NCBI RefSeq assembly: GCF_022436485.1
Contig: NZ_JAKUDO010000001.1
Span: 372,001 to 436,000 of the forward strand
Length of the DNA stretch: 64,000 bases
Direction: 5' to 3'
Origin: Agrococcus sp. ARC_14
GTDB taxonomy: Bacteria; Actinomycetota; Actinomycetes; Actinomycetales; Microbacteriaceae
Position 1 is the stretch's first letter; every line of letters begins with the position of its first letter. A model generated the notes under the pieces. The model searched no databases, was not told the origin of the DNA, and was given only the letters and a program-made list of their open reading frames with translations. Shown in pieces: positions 44,643 to 53,103 of this stretch. Made by a program: the position numbers and the translations under genes.

Positions 44643-44675
44643 ACGGAAGTCCCCCATTCGAGTCTGGAGCAGCAC

Positions 44676-45803
44676 GTGATCTGTGAGTTCGTCATCGTCG
44701 GCGGCGGTGTCCACGGTCTCGCGACGGCCTACCAGCTCGCGAGGCGCGGCGCGCAGTCGGTCGCGGTGCTGGAGGCGAAGTCGGTCGCCAGCGGCGCCTC
44801 CGGCGGATTCGGGGAGCGCGGCGTGCGGGCCAATCGACGCGACCTGCGCGAGCTGCCCCTCATGGCAGAGGCGAACACCATCTGGCCGACACTCCACGAA
44901 GAGCTCGGCGCCCCCACCGGCTACCGACGCACGGGCGGCGCCTACCTGATCGACGGTGCGGCGCAGACCGGATTCAAGGGCATCGAGGCCGCCGAGGTGT
45001 ACGCCCGCGCGCATCGTGCGCTGGGTGTCGACGTCGAGGTCTGGGATCGGGAGCGGGTGCGACGGGAGTACCCGGGCGTCTCGGATGCTGTGCACGGTGC
45101 CTCGGTCGTGGCCTCGGACGGCGTCGCATCGCACGAGGCGACCACACAGGCATACGCACAGGCCGCCCGACGGCTGGGCGTCCAGGTGCTCGAGGACACA
45201 TCCGTCGCGTCGCTCGAGACGGATGCGTCCGGCCGGGTGACCGCGGTGGTCACGGACCGGGACGATCGCATCGCCGTCACGCGAGAGGTGCTGCTGGCCA
45301 ACAACACCGGCGTGCGCGACCTGGTGCTGCGCACGACAGGGCGAGACCTGCCGCTCTGGGCGTTCTACCCGCAGGCGATGCGGCTGAGCTCATCGGCCGT
45401 CCCCGTCATCCCGATGCTGACCGGGCACGAGTCTCGCCCGCTCTCCGTGAAGGTGCTCGGCGAGGAGCTCATGCTCAGCGGCGGCTGGCGCGGCCGCGTC
45501 ACACCGGCCGGCGGGCAGCCCGACGAGGATCGGGTGCGCGGGAACATCGCGGTGCTGCAGTCCGTGTTCCCGTACCTGACCGACCTCGAGGTGCTGGGCG
45601 TCGACGTCTCGCGTGCCGAGAGCGCCTCCGTCGATCAGATCCCCGTCATCGGTCGATGCGCCCCCAACCTCTCGGTCGCCGCCGGCTGGTCAGGCCATGG
45701 ATGGGCGATCGCTCCAGCCGTCTCGCGCCACCTCGCCGAGACGCTGCTGCATGGCTCGACATCGCCCATGCTCGCTCCCTTCAACCCCGACCGATTCCAC
45801 TGA
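44676..45803 (+). CDS. FAD-dependent oxidoreductase, DAO family (2)
   Basis: The 375-aa protein starts with FVIVGGGVHGLATAYQLARR (FAD fold), then ASGASGGFGERGVRANRRDL, and ends with the DAO C-terminal RAESASVDQIPVIGRCAPNL then SVAAGWSGHGWAIAPAVSRH. It resembles sarcosine oxidase/D-amino-acid dehydrogenase enzymes, which oxidise an amine to an imine with release of ammonia or a carbonyl. It is followed by a GltS-type symporter after 25 bases and divergent from RpiR and DAO enzyme 1. The substrate is unknown; an amino acid or N-substituted amino acid taken up by the symporter fits. Confidence 0.87.
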   Translation: MICEFVIVGGGVHGLATAYQLARRGAQSVAVLEAKSVASGASGGFGERGVRANRRDLRELPLMAEANTIWPTLHEELGAPTGYRRTGGAYLIDGAAQTGFKGIEAAEVYARAHRALGVDVEVWDRERVRREYPGVSDAVHGASVVASDGVASHEATTQAYAQAARRLGVQVLEDTSVASLETDASGRVTAVVTDRDDRIAVTREVLLANNTGVRDLVLRTTGRDLPLWAFYPQAMRLSSSAVPVIPMLTGHESRPLSVKVLGEELMLSGGWRGRVTPAGGQPDEDRVRGNIAVLQSVFPYLTDLEVLGVDVSRAESASVDQIPVIGRCAPNLSVAAGWSGHGWAIAPAVSRHLAETLLHGSTSPMLAPFNPDRFH

Positions 45804-45828
45804 TCTCGTCCTGACCAAGGAGGCAAAG

Positions 45829-47217
45829 ATGCCCGACCTCGTCGCCATCGACTCAGGCATGCTGGGTTCGCTGCTCATCGCAGTCAGCCTGCTCGGCGTG
45901 CTGCTGCTGCTCGGAGTGCTGCTGCGTGCGCTCATCCCGCCGCTGCGCCGCTTCTTCATCCCCGCGGCGCTCATCGGCGGCGTCATCGGGCTGCTGCTCG
46001 GCCCGCACGCCTTCGGCATCGTGCCCGACAGCCTCAACACGACCTGGTCGGGCCTGGCCGGCATCCTCATCACCATCGTGTTCGCGCCCATGCTGCTGGG
46101 CGAGAATCTGCCGAAGGCACGAGAGGCGATCAAGGAGGCCGCGCCTCACGTCTTCTACTCCTACTTCAGCAGCTTCGCGGTGGTCGCAGTGCCGGCCCTG
46201 CTCACGTTCCTGATCTTCACGCCGGTGTTCGGCACGAATCCGCTGTTCTCGACGATCTTCGAGGTCTCGTGGCCCGGTGGGCACGGCACAGCGGCGGGCA
46301 TGGAGGAGGCGTACACCGCGCTGGGGTGGGCTGCGGGGTCATCGCTCGGACTCGGATCTGCGACTGCCGGTCTCGTCTTCGGAATCGTGGCCGGCATGGT
46401 GATGATCAACATCGCCGTCCGGCGCGGGCTGCTGCTCAACGCCTCGGGTGACGGCGGCACGCTGTCGACCGACATCCTGCCCGTGACGCAGGCGCGGGTC
46501 GAGTCGCAGGGGCGCCTCAACCGCGCGTCGCTCGACAACCTCGCCTTCCACTTCGCGCTGATCGCCGCGGCAGTCCTCATCGGCACGGGATTGAAGTTCC
46601 TCGTCGACATGGTGATCACCGGTGTGCCGCTGTTCCCGCTCGCGATGATCGGCGGGCTCCTCGTGCACCTGGTCATCAAGCGGACCCCGGCGTATCAGCT
46701 GGTCGACAAGGCCACGTTGAACGCCATCACCGGCATCGCGCTCGACTTCCTGGTCGTGGCGGCCGTCGCGTCGCTCTCGCTGCCGGTCCTGCTCGACAAC
46801 TGGCAGGCGCTGCTCATCTCCCTGGTCGTCGTCGCGATCATGAGCGTCGGCATCTTCTCTTTCATCGGCCCGCGCATCTTCGCGAAGGACTGGGTGGAGA
46901 ACAGCATCGTCAACTTCGGCGCCATGACCGGCGTCGTCTCTGTCGGGCTCGTGCTGCTGCGGGCGGCCGACCCCAACTTCAAGACCAACGCGTTCCGCGG
47001 CTTCGCGCTTCGCGCCCCCTTCGCGAGCCCGTTCGTGGGCGGAGGCCTGATCACGGCGCTGTTCCCCGTCGCCGTGGCGAACTGGGGCAATCTCTGGGTC
47101 GGCATCGGCTGCGCAGTGCTCTGCGTGCTGCTGGTCCTGCTGGCGAAGGTCACCGGCATCTGGAAGTCACCAGGCAGGCGCCTGGCAGAGCGAGAGGTGC
47201 AGTCCGCAGTCCGCTGA
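45829..47217 (+). CDS. GltS-type sodium/glutamate symporter family protein
   Basis: The 462-aa protein has about twelve helices and the GltS hallmark FEVSWPGGHGTAAGMEEAYT, followed in the second half by NFGAMTGVVSVGLVLLRAAD. GltS imports L- or D-glutamate with Na+. ATG 45829 has a strong AAGGAGG ribosome-binding site. The gene is the last of the DAO-symporter unit and ends at a hairpin shared with the convergent NUDIX gene. Linkage to two DAO oxidases suggests uptake of an amino-acid-like substrate for oxidation (inference). Confidence 0.85.
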   Translation: MPDLVAIDSGMLGSLLIAVSLLGVLLLLGVLLRALIPPLRRFFIPAALIGGVIGLLLGPHAFGIVPDSLNTTWSGLAGILITIVFAPMLLGENLPKAREAIKEAAPHVFYSYFSSFAVVAVPALLTFLIFTPVFGTNPLFSTIFEVSWPGGHGTAAGMEEAYTALGWAAGSSLGLGSATAGLVFGIVAGMVMINIAVRRGLLLNASGDGGTLSTDILPVTQARVESQGRLNRASLDNLAFHFALIAAAVLIGTGLKFLVDMVITGVPLFPLAMIGGLLVHLVIKRTPAYQLVDKATLNAITGIALDFLVVAAVASLSLPVLLDNWQALLISLVVVAIMSVGIFSFIGPRIFAKDWVENSIVNFGAMTGVVSVGLVLLRAADPNFKTNAFRGFALRAPFASPFVGGGLITALFPVAVANWGNLWVGIGCAVLCVLLVLLAKVTGIWKSPGRRLAEREVQSAVR

Positions 47218-47226
47218 GGCATGGGT

Positions 47227-47251
47227 GAGGCGGATGAGGCAAGGCCGCCTC
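47227..47251. terminator. Hairpin between convergent GltS-like and NUDIX genes
   Basis: GAGGCGG (47227-47233) pairs with CCGCCTC (47245-47251), nine bases after the symporter stop; it can act in both directions. Confidence 0.5.
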
Positions 47252-47261
47252 GCGCGCTGGG

Positions 47262-47909
47262 CTAGCGGTGCTCGAACCGCCAGGGCAGCGAGCCCACGTG
47301 CAGGCGGTGGCGCGGGCCCTCCTCGGTGTCGGGGGCGTCGTCGTAGCCTTCGTCGCCCGCCCAGATCGCGAGGCCGCGGGCTTGATCCTGCTTGGTCTCG
47401 TACTCGCGCAGCTCGTGCCCGCGGATGGCGTTCAGGGCGGTCTCGACGGTCGGGTAGGCCATCAGGGTGTCGAGCGTCACCCACGTGGGTGGGAACAGCC
47501 GCAGGTCTCCTGCGCCGTGGCGCTTCAGCGCATCCGCCGGCCTGATCCACGCGTGGGCGTCGACCTCTGCTGGCTGCGGCACGATCTCGCCATCCGGCGC
47601 CTCTGCCACGAAGAACCAGGTGAGGAACTTCGTGTCGAGCTGCGCGGGCGGCGACCAGTGGGAGAGCGGCACGAGCGCGTCGGGGGAGACGATGAGGCCC
47701 GTCTCCTCGGCGGTCTCGCGCACGGCCGCGTTGCGGGCGGTGGCCTCGGCGTCGTCGGCGACCGTGTCGACGGTCTCGACCTTGCCGCCGGGGAAGACCC
47801 AGCCGCCGGCGAACGCGCCGCGGTCGGGCCGCTGCAGCAGCAGCACCTCGATGGCGCCGGTGCCGTCGCGCAGCAGCACGAGGGTCGCGGCGGTGCGAAT
47901 GTCGTTCAC
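47262..47909 (-). CDS. NUDIX hydrolase
   Basis: The 215-aa protein has a NUDIX box with an insertion (VFPGGKVETVDTVADD then AAVRETAEETGLIV), as in the NUDT7/NUDT19-like group that cleaves CoA esters or other nucleoside-diphosphate derivatives. It also has HLFPPTWVTLDTLM-type residues after the domain (RLFPPTWVTLDTLMAYPTVE). GTG 47909 is leaderless: its -10 (TAGCGT) lies inside the 3' end of rmuC. The exact substrate is unknown. Confidence 0.85.
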   Translation of the reverse strand: MNDIRTAATLVLLRDGTGAIEVLLLQRPDRGAFAGGWVFPGGKVETVDTVADDAEATARNAAVRETAEETGLIVSPDALVPLSHWSPPAQLDTKFLTWFFVAEAPDGEIVPQPAEVDAHAWIRPADALKRHGAGDLRLFPPTWVTLDTLMAYPTVETALNAIRGHELREYETKQDQARGLAIWAGDEGYDDAPDTEEGPRHRLHVGSLPWRFEHR

Positions 47910-47913
47910 GCCG

Positions 47914-49365
47914 TCACGCTATCGCCGAGTCGCCCTCATCCCGCGTCGCCTCGCGCGCCATGCCGGTGATCTCGGCGTCTGCGCGGGTTCCGGGCCGCTC
48001 GTCGTCCGAGGCGTAGACATCGGCCTTCTGGGCTGGCACGGCGAGCACCTCGAGCGGTGCGTTGCCGTCGAGCGAGGGCTCGAGGCCCTGCAGGCTCGAG
48101 AAGCGCCTGGCCTGTGTCACGACGTTGCGGTCGAGGGATGCGTTGAAGGCGTTGTACGCCTCGACCGTCTTGTTGAGGCGGCTGCCGAGGGTCGTCAGGT
48201 GCGTGCCCATGGTGCCGAGCCGCTTGTGCAGCTCGCGGCCCACCTCGAAGACCTGCATGGCCTCACCGGCGAGCTGCTCCTGCCGCCAGGTGTAGCCGAC
48301 GGTGCGCAGCAGCGCGACGAGGGTCGCGGGCGTCGCGAGCACGACGTTTCGCTCGAAGGCGCGCTCGAAGAGGGTCGGGTCGCGCTCGAGCGCCGCGTTG
48401 AGGAAGGGCTCGGCCGGCACGAACATGACGACGAACTCGGGGCTGCCGGGCACCGCCTCCCAGTAGGACTTCGAGGCCAGCTGGTCGATGTGATCGCGCA
48501 TGTGCCGCGCGTGCGCGTCGAGCCGCTTGTCGCGCGTCGCGTCGTCGCGCGCCTCCATCGCCTCGAGGTAGCCGTTGAACGCGACCTTCGCATCGACGAT
48601 CACCTGCTTCGAGCCCGGCAGGTGCACGAGCATGTCGGGGCGCAGGGCGCCGTCGTCGGTGGCGTGGTGCGCCTGCTCGGTGAAGTCGACGTGCTCGAGC
48701 ATGCCGGCCGTCTCGACCACCCGGCGCAGCTGCAGCTCGCCCCAGCGGCCGCGCACCTGCGGGGCGCGCAGCGCGTTGACGAGCTGCCGCGTCTCGAGCG
48801 AGAGCTGCTCGGAGGAGGAGCGCATCGCCTGCAGCTGCTCGGCGAGCGCCGCGTTGGCCTCCGCTCGCGCCTTCTCTGCGGCGGACACCTCGCCGCGCAC
48901 CGAGTCGAGCGACTTCGACAGCGGCTCGACCAGCTGCTTGACGGCGGCCTCGCGCTTGGCGAGCTCCGCCGCGCCCTCGGTGGTCGAGCGGCGCAGGCGC
49001 TCCTCGGCCTGCTCGAGGAAGACGGCCGAATTGCGCTCCAGCGCCGCGCTCGAGAGCTTCGAGAACTCGTCGGCCCTGCGCTGCGCGTCGGCCTGCAGCT
49101 CGGCGATCGCCTCGCGGCCGCGCTCGCGCTCGTCGGCGACGCGTCGCTGCGCGTCGTCACGCACCTCTTCGAGCTGGGCCGCGTGCCGGCGCTCGGCGAT
49201 GTCGCGCTCCCGCTCGCGCTCAGCTTCGACGGACTCGAGGCGGCCGCGCGTGGCGTCGAGCTCGCCGCCCGCGCGAGCGCTGCCGACGCGCATGCCGAGC
49301 CACGCCCCGAGCGCACCGGCGAGCAGCACGGCCAGCAGGGCGACGACGGCGATCAGCGGGTCCAT
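47914..49365 (-). CDS. rmuC: RmuC-family DNA recombination protein
   Basis: The 483-aa protein has an N-terminal membrane helix (LIAVVALLAVLLAGALGAWL), a long coiled coil (about residues 30-190), and the RmuC nuclease-like core RGRWGELQLRRVVETAGMLE, HVDFTEQ, RPDMLVHLPGSKQVIVDAKV and EFVVMFVPAEPFLNAALERD. RmuC limits inversions at short inverted repeats, which is notable next to the palindromic elements of this genome. ATG 49365 opens the hydrophobic helix; the frame continues upstream as a shadow only. Confidence 0.92.
   Translation of the reverse strand: MDPLIAVVALLAVLLAGALGAWLGMRVGSARAGGELDATRGRLESVEAERERERDIAERRHAAQLEEVRDDAQRRVADERERGREAIAELQADAQRRADEFSKLSSAALERNSAVFLEQAEERLRRSTTEGAAELAKREAAVKQLVEPLSKSLDSVRGEVSAAEKARAEANAALAEQLQAMRSSSEQLSLETRQLVNALRAPQVRGRWGELQLRRVVETAGMLEHVDFTEQAHHATDDGALRPDMLVHLPGSKQVIVDAKVAFNGYLEAMEARDDATRDKRLDAHARHMRDHIDQLASKSYWEAVPGSPEFVVMFVPAEPFLNAALERDPTLFERAFERNVVLATPATLVALLRTVGYTWRQEQLAGEAMQVFEVGRELHKRLGTMGTHLTTLGSRLNKTVEAYNAFNASLDRNVVTQARRFSSLQGLEPSLDGNAPLEVLAVPAQKADVYASDDERPGTRADAEITGMAREATRDEGDSAIA
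47916..47921 (-). promoter_or_regulatory. -10 element TAGCGT for NUDIX gene, inside rmuC
   Basis: Minus-strand TAGCGT, six bases and GTG 47909. Confidence 0.45.
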
Positions 49366-49449
49366 GTGCCTATGGCACCACGCACCACCCACGGGCGGGT
49401 GCAGCACACGCGCACCATCGGATGCCCAGCGGCAGTCGGTGCGGCGGCG

Positions 49450-49455
49450 TAGGGT
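49450..49455 (+). promoter_or_regulatory. -10 element TAGGGT for MBL hydrolase gene
   Basis: TAGGGT, six bases and ATG 49462. Confidence 0.5.
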
Positions 49456-49461
49456 CGGGGC

Positions 49462-50193
49462 ATGGTCGAGATCGAGCGCATCCTGGCGCCCAACCCGGGT
49501 CTCATGACCCTCGACGGCACGAACACCTACGTGATCGGTGGCCAGGTCGTGGTCGATCCGGGCCCTGCGGATCCCGAGCACATCGAGCGGCTGGTGGCGC
49601 TGCGGCCCCGCCTCATCCTCGTCACGCACCACCACGCCGACCACACCGAGGCGGCCGCTGAGCTCGCACGCTCGGTCGGAGCAGAGCTGCGCGGCCTCGA
49701 CCCCGACGAGTGCCTCGGCGGCGAGCCGCTCGTCGACGGCGAGTGGATCCCCGTGGGCGACGTCGAGCTGCAGATCCTCGCCACGCCCGGTCACACATCC
49801 GACTCGATCTGCATCGTCGTGCCCGGTCGGGCGGTGCTCACCGGCGACACCGTCCTGGGCCGCGGCTCGACCGTGATCACGCACCCCGGCGGCTCGGTGG
49901 GCGCGTTCCTCGCGAGCCTCGACAAGCTCGAGGCGCTCGGCGACCTCGAGGTGCTTCCCGGTCACGGCGACTCGCGGGCCTCGATCGCGGAGGCCGCGCG
50001 CGACTACCGGGCGCACCGCAAGGAGCGGCTCGACGAGGTGCGCGCTGCGCTGCGCTCGATCGGGGTCGATGCGGCCGACGCCGACGTGGCCGAGGTCACC
50101 GACCGTGTCTACCCGGATGTCGACGAGCAGATCCGCTTCGCCGCCGAGGCGTCGATGGCAGCGCAGCTGGCCTATCTGGCCTCCGCCGGCTGA
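49462..50193 (+). CDS. Metallo-beta-lactamase-fold hydrolase (LACTB2/glyoxalase II-like)
   Basis: The 243-aa protein has the MBL metal motif THHHADHTEAA (HxHxDH), further ligands in LATPGHTSDS, LTGDTVLGRG and LPGHGDS, and a C-terminal helical domain (RKERLDEVRAALRSIG) as in LACTB2-like hydrolases. These cleave thioesters or RNA. The gene has a leaderless-type start and is monocistronic. Substrate unknown. Confidence 0.88.
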   Translation: MVEIERILAPNPGLMTLDGTNTYVIGGQVVVDPGPADPEHIERLVALRPRLILVTHHHADHTEAAAELARSVGAELRGLDPDECLGGEPLVDGEWIPVGDVELQILATPGHTSDSICIVVPGRAVLTGDTVLGRGSTVITHPGGSVGAFLASLDKLEALGDLEVLPGHGDSRASIAEAARDYRAHRKERLDEVRAALRSIGVDAADADVAEVTDRVYPDVDEQIRFAAEASMAAQLAYLASAG

Positions 50194-50230
50194 CGCGACG
50201 ACTGCCGACTGACGAAGCCCGGGGCCCGGC

Positions 50231-50452
50231 TCAGCCGCTCTTGCGGCGGTGCACGCGCTTCTGCACGGCGGGGCTGCTGTCCGCCCCCTGCACGCCGTTG
50301 CGCGCGGCCATGCCCTGGCCGTGGTGGCCCAGCTTCTTCTTGTCGAGCGCCTCGCGGAACTTGCGTCGCTGCGCGTCCTCGGGCGTCTCGCTGCCTTCAG
50401 GGGTGTCCGGAGGGGTCTCGACCTCTTCCGGCTCGGCATCGTGACTGGTCAT
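50231..50452 (-). CDS. DUF5302-family small protein
   Basis: The 73-aa protein is highly charged: an acidic Pro/Glu-rich N-terminus and a basic C-terminus (ALDKKKLGHHGQGMAARNGV, then QKRVHRRKSG). This matches the small actinobacterial DUF5302 family as I remember it. No domain with known function. It lies just downstream of the broken LtrA-family gene on the same strand, with a 103-bp gap. Confidence 0.7.
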   Translation of the reverse strand: MTSHDAEPEEVETPPDTPEGSETPEDAQRRKFREALDKKKLGHHGQGMAARNGVQGADSSPAVQKRVHRRKSG

Positions 50453-50555
50453 GCGACCACCTTGCCGTCTTGTGGCACGGATGTCGACTCCGACCCGCCC
50501 GCCGCAGCAGATGCATCCGCACGAACGGTCGGATGGGTCGAGGCCCGGCCGCAGA

Positions 50556-51840
50556 TCAGGGACCGGGAGTGGCGTGGGCAGAGCGGAAGCGCTCGAGTGC
50601 GCGCACCCGTGATCGGGCCTGCGTGACCTCGTCGCCGACGATCTGGATGGCCGGAGCCAGGGTCACCAGCAGCAGGCAGACGGCCAGCGGTGCGCCCGCC
50701 GCGGCGAGCGCGACCGCGATGGCGATCGCGCCGAGCGAACCCAGCAGCGTCAGCACCTCGAAGCGCGACTTGGCCCAGCCGACCAGGCCGACGCCCAGCA
50801 CGCCGACCGCCAGCAGGTAGAGCGCGATCGGCACCGCGACCGCGACCACCGCCCGCAGCACGGAGACGTGCTCGGGATCCTCCACGGCGTAGGCCGCGAC
50901 GTGCAGGCCGGCGCCGACGGCTGCGATCGCGCCGAAGACGGGGATGTGGCCGTAGCCCCAGGGGAACGCCTTCCGGTCGCGCTCGTGGTGCAGCACCTCG
51001 CCGCTGGGCAGCATGAAGTACATCCACCACATGCCGAAGGCGAGCCCGACGCCCGAGAACGCGATGACGAGCAGATCGACGCTGAGGCCCTGCACCTCGA
51101 ACAGCGCCTGGATCGAGAAGACGGTGCCGACGACGGTCTCGCCGATCGCGAGTCAGCAGGCCGTAGCGCTCCGCGATGTGGTGCGCGTGCCAGGGCGTCT
51201 GCCGCGTCCTCTCGCCGATCACCGGCCCCGCGAGCTCGATCACGAACGCGATCGCGCCCGTGCACAGCGCCCAGACCAGCGACTGCTGCAGCACGATCAT
51301 CGCGATCCAGACCACCTGTGCGAAGGCGAGGAAGGTGGCGTACATGCGCGCGGTGCGGCGATGCTCGGGCGCCTGCGCGGCCACGCGCAGCCACTGGGCG
51401 ATCTGCGCGACGCGCATGATGACGTAGCCCGCGACGATGATGCTGTTGTCGAGATGCGGTTCGGCGCCGGCTTCGTGCAGGGTGGGGTCGATGGAGTGGA
51501 ACAGCGGCACGATGCCGAGCGCGAAGACCACGACGCCGACCATCTGCACAAAGGTCACCAGCCGGTAGGCCCAGTCGTCGGTGTCGAACGCCGAGGCGAA
51601 CCACGAGAAGTTGATCCACGCCCAGCAGATGCCGAAGAGCACGAACGCATAGCCGGCCAGGCCTACCCAGGTGTGACCCTCGGCGATGAAATGGGCGAGC
51701 TGGCTGCTTGCGAGGCTGAATGCCACGACGAACGCGAGGTCGAACAGCAGCTCGAGCGTGGAGGCGCTGCGGCCGCGCTCATGCGGCTCGCGACCCCGCA
51801 TGCGTGTGAGCCGCTGGTGGAGGACGCGAGGCGTGGACAT
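50556..51840 (-). pseudogene. Low-temperature-requirement A (LtrA) family membrane protein, frameshifted
   Basis: The first frame (ATG 51840, MSTPRVLHQRL) encodes LtrA-like sequence through RTRQTPWHAHHIAERYGLLT, then turns into Arg-rich nonsense. The second frame resumes the family at AIGETVVGTVFSIQALFEVQ and runs to a stop at 50556 (ending HATPGP). The break lies near 51148-51156, where the family pattern GLLT-xIAIGE is compressed; a loss of about five bases (or equivalent indel) would explain it. Everything else is intact (about eight helices in total), so it is either a recent pseudogene or an assembly error. Confidence 0.82.
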
Positions 51841-51940
51841 GGCGACCATTCTGCGCCTCGCGGGCATCGCCGAGGGGCGTGGGTCGTCGCGCGCTGCACC
51901 GTGTCGCGCGTCGAGCCGTGGCGTGAGCCGAGCAGGCGGC

Positions 51941-53029
51941 TCAGTGGCTTCGCAGCAGCGCCGCCCGAGCCGAGGGACGGGACTCGTGGGGAGCGTTGGC
52001 GGCGAGCGTGCGCACGAGCGTGGTCAGCCAGACGAAGATGATGCCGACGGCGCTCGCCTCGAGGCCCGCGAGCCCGACGAGGCCGAAGGGCCGCCAGAGC
52101 AGCAGCGCGACACCCAGCGCCACGACGGCACCGATGGTCGTCAGCAGCATCGCCCGCGGCGGGCCGGGCATCACGAGCGTGACCACCAGCGCCGTGATCG
52201 CGAACAGGGCCAGCGTGCCGTAGGCGGCGAGGTTGTGCAGCAGCCGCGCATCCTCCACCGGGAACAGCCCGACGCCCGCCAGCGTGAGCCCGGTGAGCGC
52301 GAAGAGCACGACGACGGTGCCGATGCTGCGCAGCCGCGCGTCGCCCAGCCAGCGGTGCAGATCGCGGCCGATGTAGGAGCCGATGGTCGCCACCAGCAGC
52401 CCCGCGACGATCACGGTGCCGTTGAAGGCCCACGCGCCGTCGCCAGCGCCCAGCTCTGAGAAGTGCCGCTCCCACCACCGCGGGTCGGCCGCCGTGATCA
52501 TCGCGAACAGGGTGCCGATCGTGAGATAGCTGAACAGCAGCGTCGCGAGATCCTGCGTGCGCAGCTCGACGCCGGCCTGGAAGGCGAGCCAGCCGCCCCC
52601 GGCGCTCGCGATGCCGGTGAGCAGGGCGCCGCCGATCGCCGGCGCCTCGAGTCCCTGGAGCCCGAGCGCGAGGATCTCGCCGCCGGTGAGCACCGCCACG
52701 GCGGCGACCGCGGCGAAGGCGAGCGTGAGGGCGACCGTCGAGACGTGGGAGACGGCTCGCTGCCACGGCGGCATCGGCGCGGTCTCGCGGCGGCGGTGCA
52801 GCAGCGTGCTGAGCACGAAGGCCGTGGCGGTCACGAGGGCGGCGATGCCGGCGGCGGGCTCGGTGACCGTCGGCCGGCCGAGGTCTCCGGCGATCGGTCG
52901 AGCGTCGCCGGCCAGGGCGACCAGGCCGAAGGCGAGGCCGGCACCGAAGCAGGCCCAGGCCGCGAGGGTCGCACGCGACTCGCGGCGAGCCTGCGCCTGC
53001 CGCGACCGGTCCTGCTCGACTGCCTTCAC
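51941..53029 (-). CDS. Multi-helix membrane protein, possibly DUF998
   Basis: The 362-aa protein has about ten predicted helices and a cytoplasmic Arg-rich N-terminus. Segments such as HFSELGAGDGAWAFNGTVIV and LFPVEDARLLHNLAAYGTLA resemble DUF998-like proteins (rhomboid-like eight-helix membrane proteins), but the assignment is from memory. No catalytic motif is evident. GTG 53029 is the first plausible start. It is divergent from the glutaminase gene. Confidence 0.6.
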   Translation of the reverse strand: MKAVEQDRSRQAQARRESRATLAAWACFGAGLAFGLVALAGDARPIAGDLGRPTVTEPAAGIAALVTATAFVLSTLLHRRRETAPMPPWQRAVSHVSTVALTLAFAAVAAVAVLTGGEILALGLQGLEAPAIGGALLTGIASAGGGWLAFQAGVELRTQDLATLLFSYLTIGTLFAMITAADPRWWERHFSELGAGDGAWAFNGTVIVAGLLVATIGSYIGRDLHRWLGDARLRSIGTVVVLFALTGLTLAGVGLFPVEDARLLHNLAAYGTLALFAITALVVTLVMPGPPRAMLLTTIGAVVALGVALLLWRPFGLVGLAGLEASAVGIIFVWLTTLVRTLAANAPHESRPSARAALLRSH

Positions 53030-53091
53030 GCATCCGATCGAACCATGCGTCGATGACGGCGACGCCCAGGCTGGGCAGCGTTCGCGGCCGA

Positions 53092-53097
53092 TAGCCT
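53092..53097 (+). promoter_or_regulatory. -10 element TAGCCT for glutaminase gene
   Basis: TAGCCT, six bases and ATG 53104. Confidence 0.5.
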
Positions 53098-53103
53098 CGC
53101 CCC

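Noticed and set aside
43728..45134. Extension of the minus-strand FAD-oxidoreductase frame to an 858-aa product
   Set aside because: The extension is a shadow of the RpiR gene and antisense to the second oxidase. The GTG at 43727 overlaps the RpiR stop and starts just before the FAD motif.
49366..50439. N-terminal extension of the rmuC frame through the MBL gene
   Set aside because: The extension is antisense to a gene with an intact HxHxDH site. The ATG at 49365 opens a proper membrane anchor.
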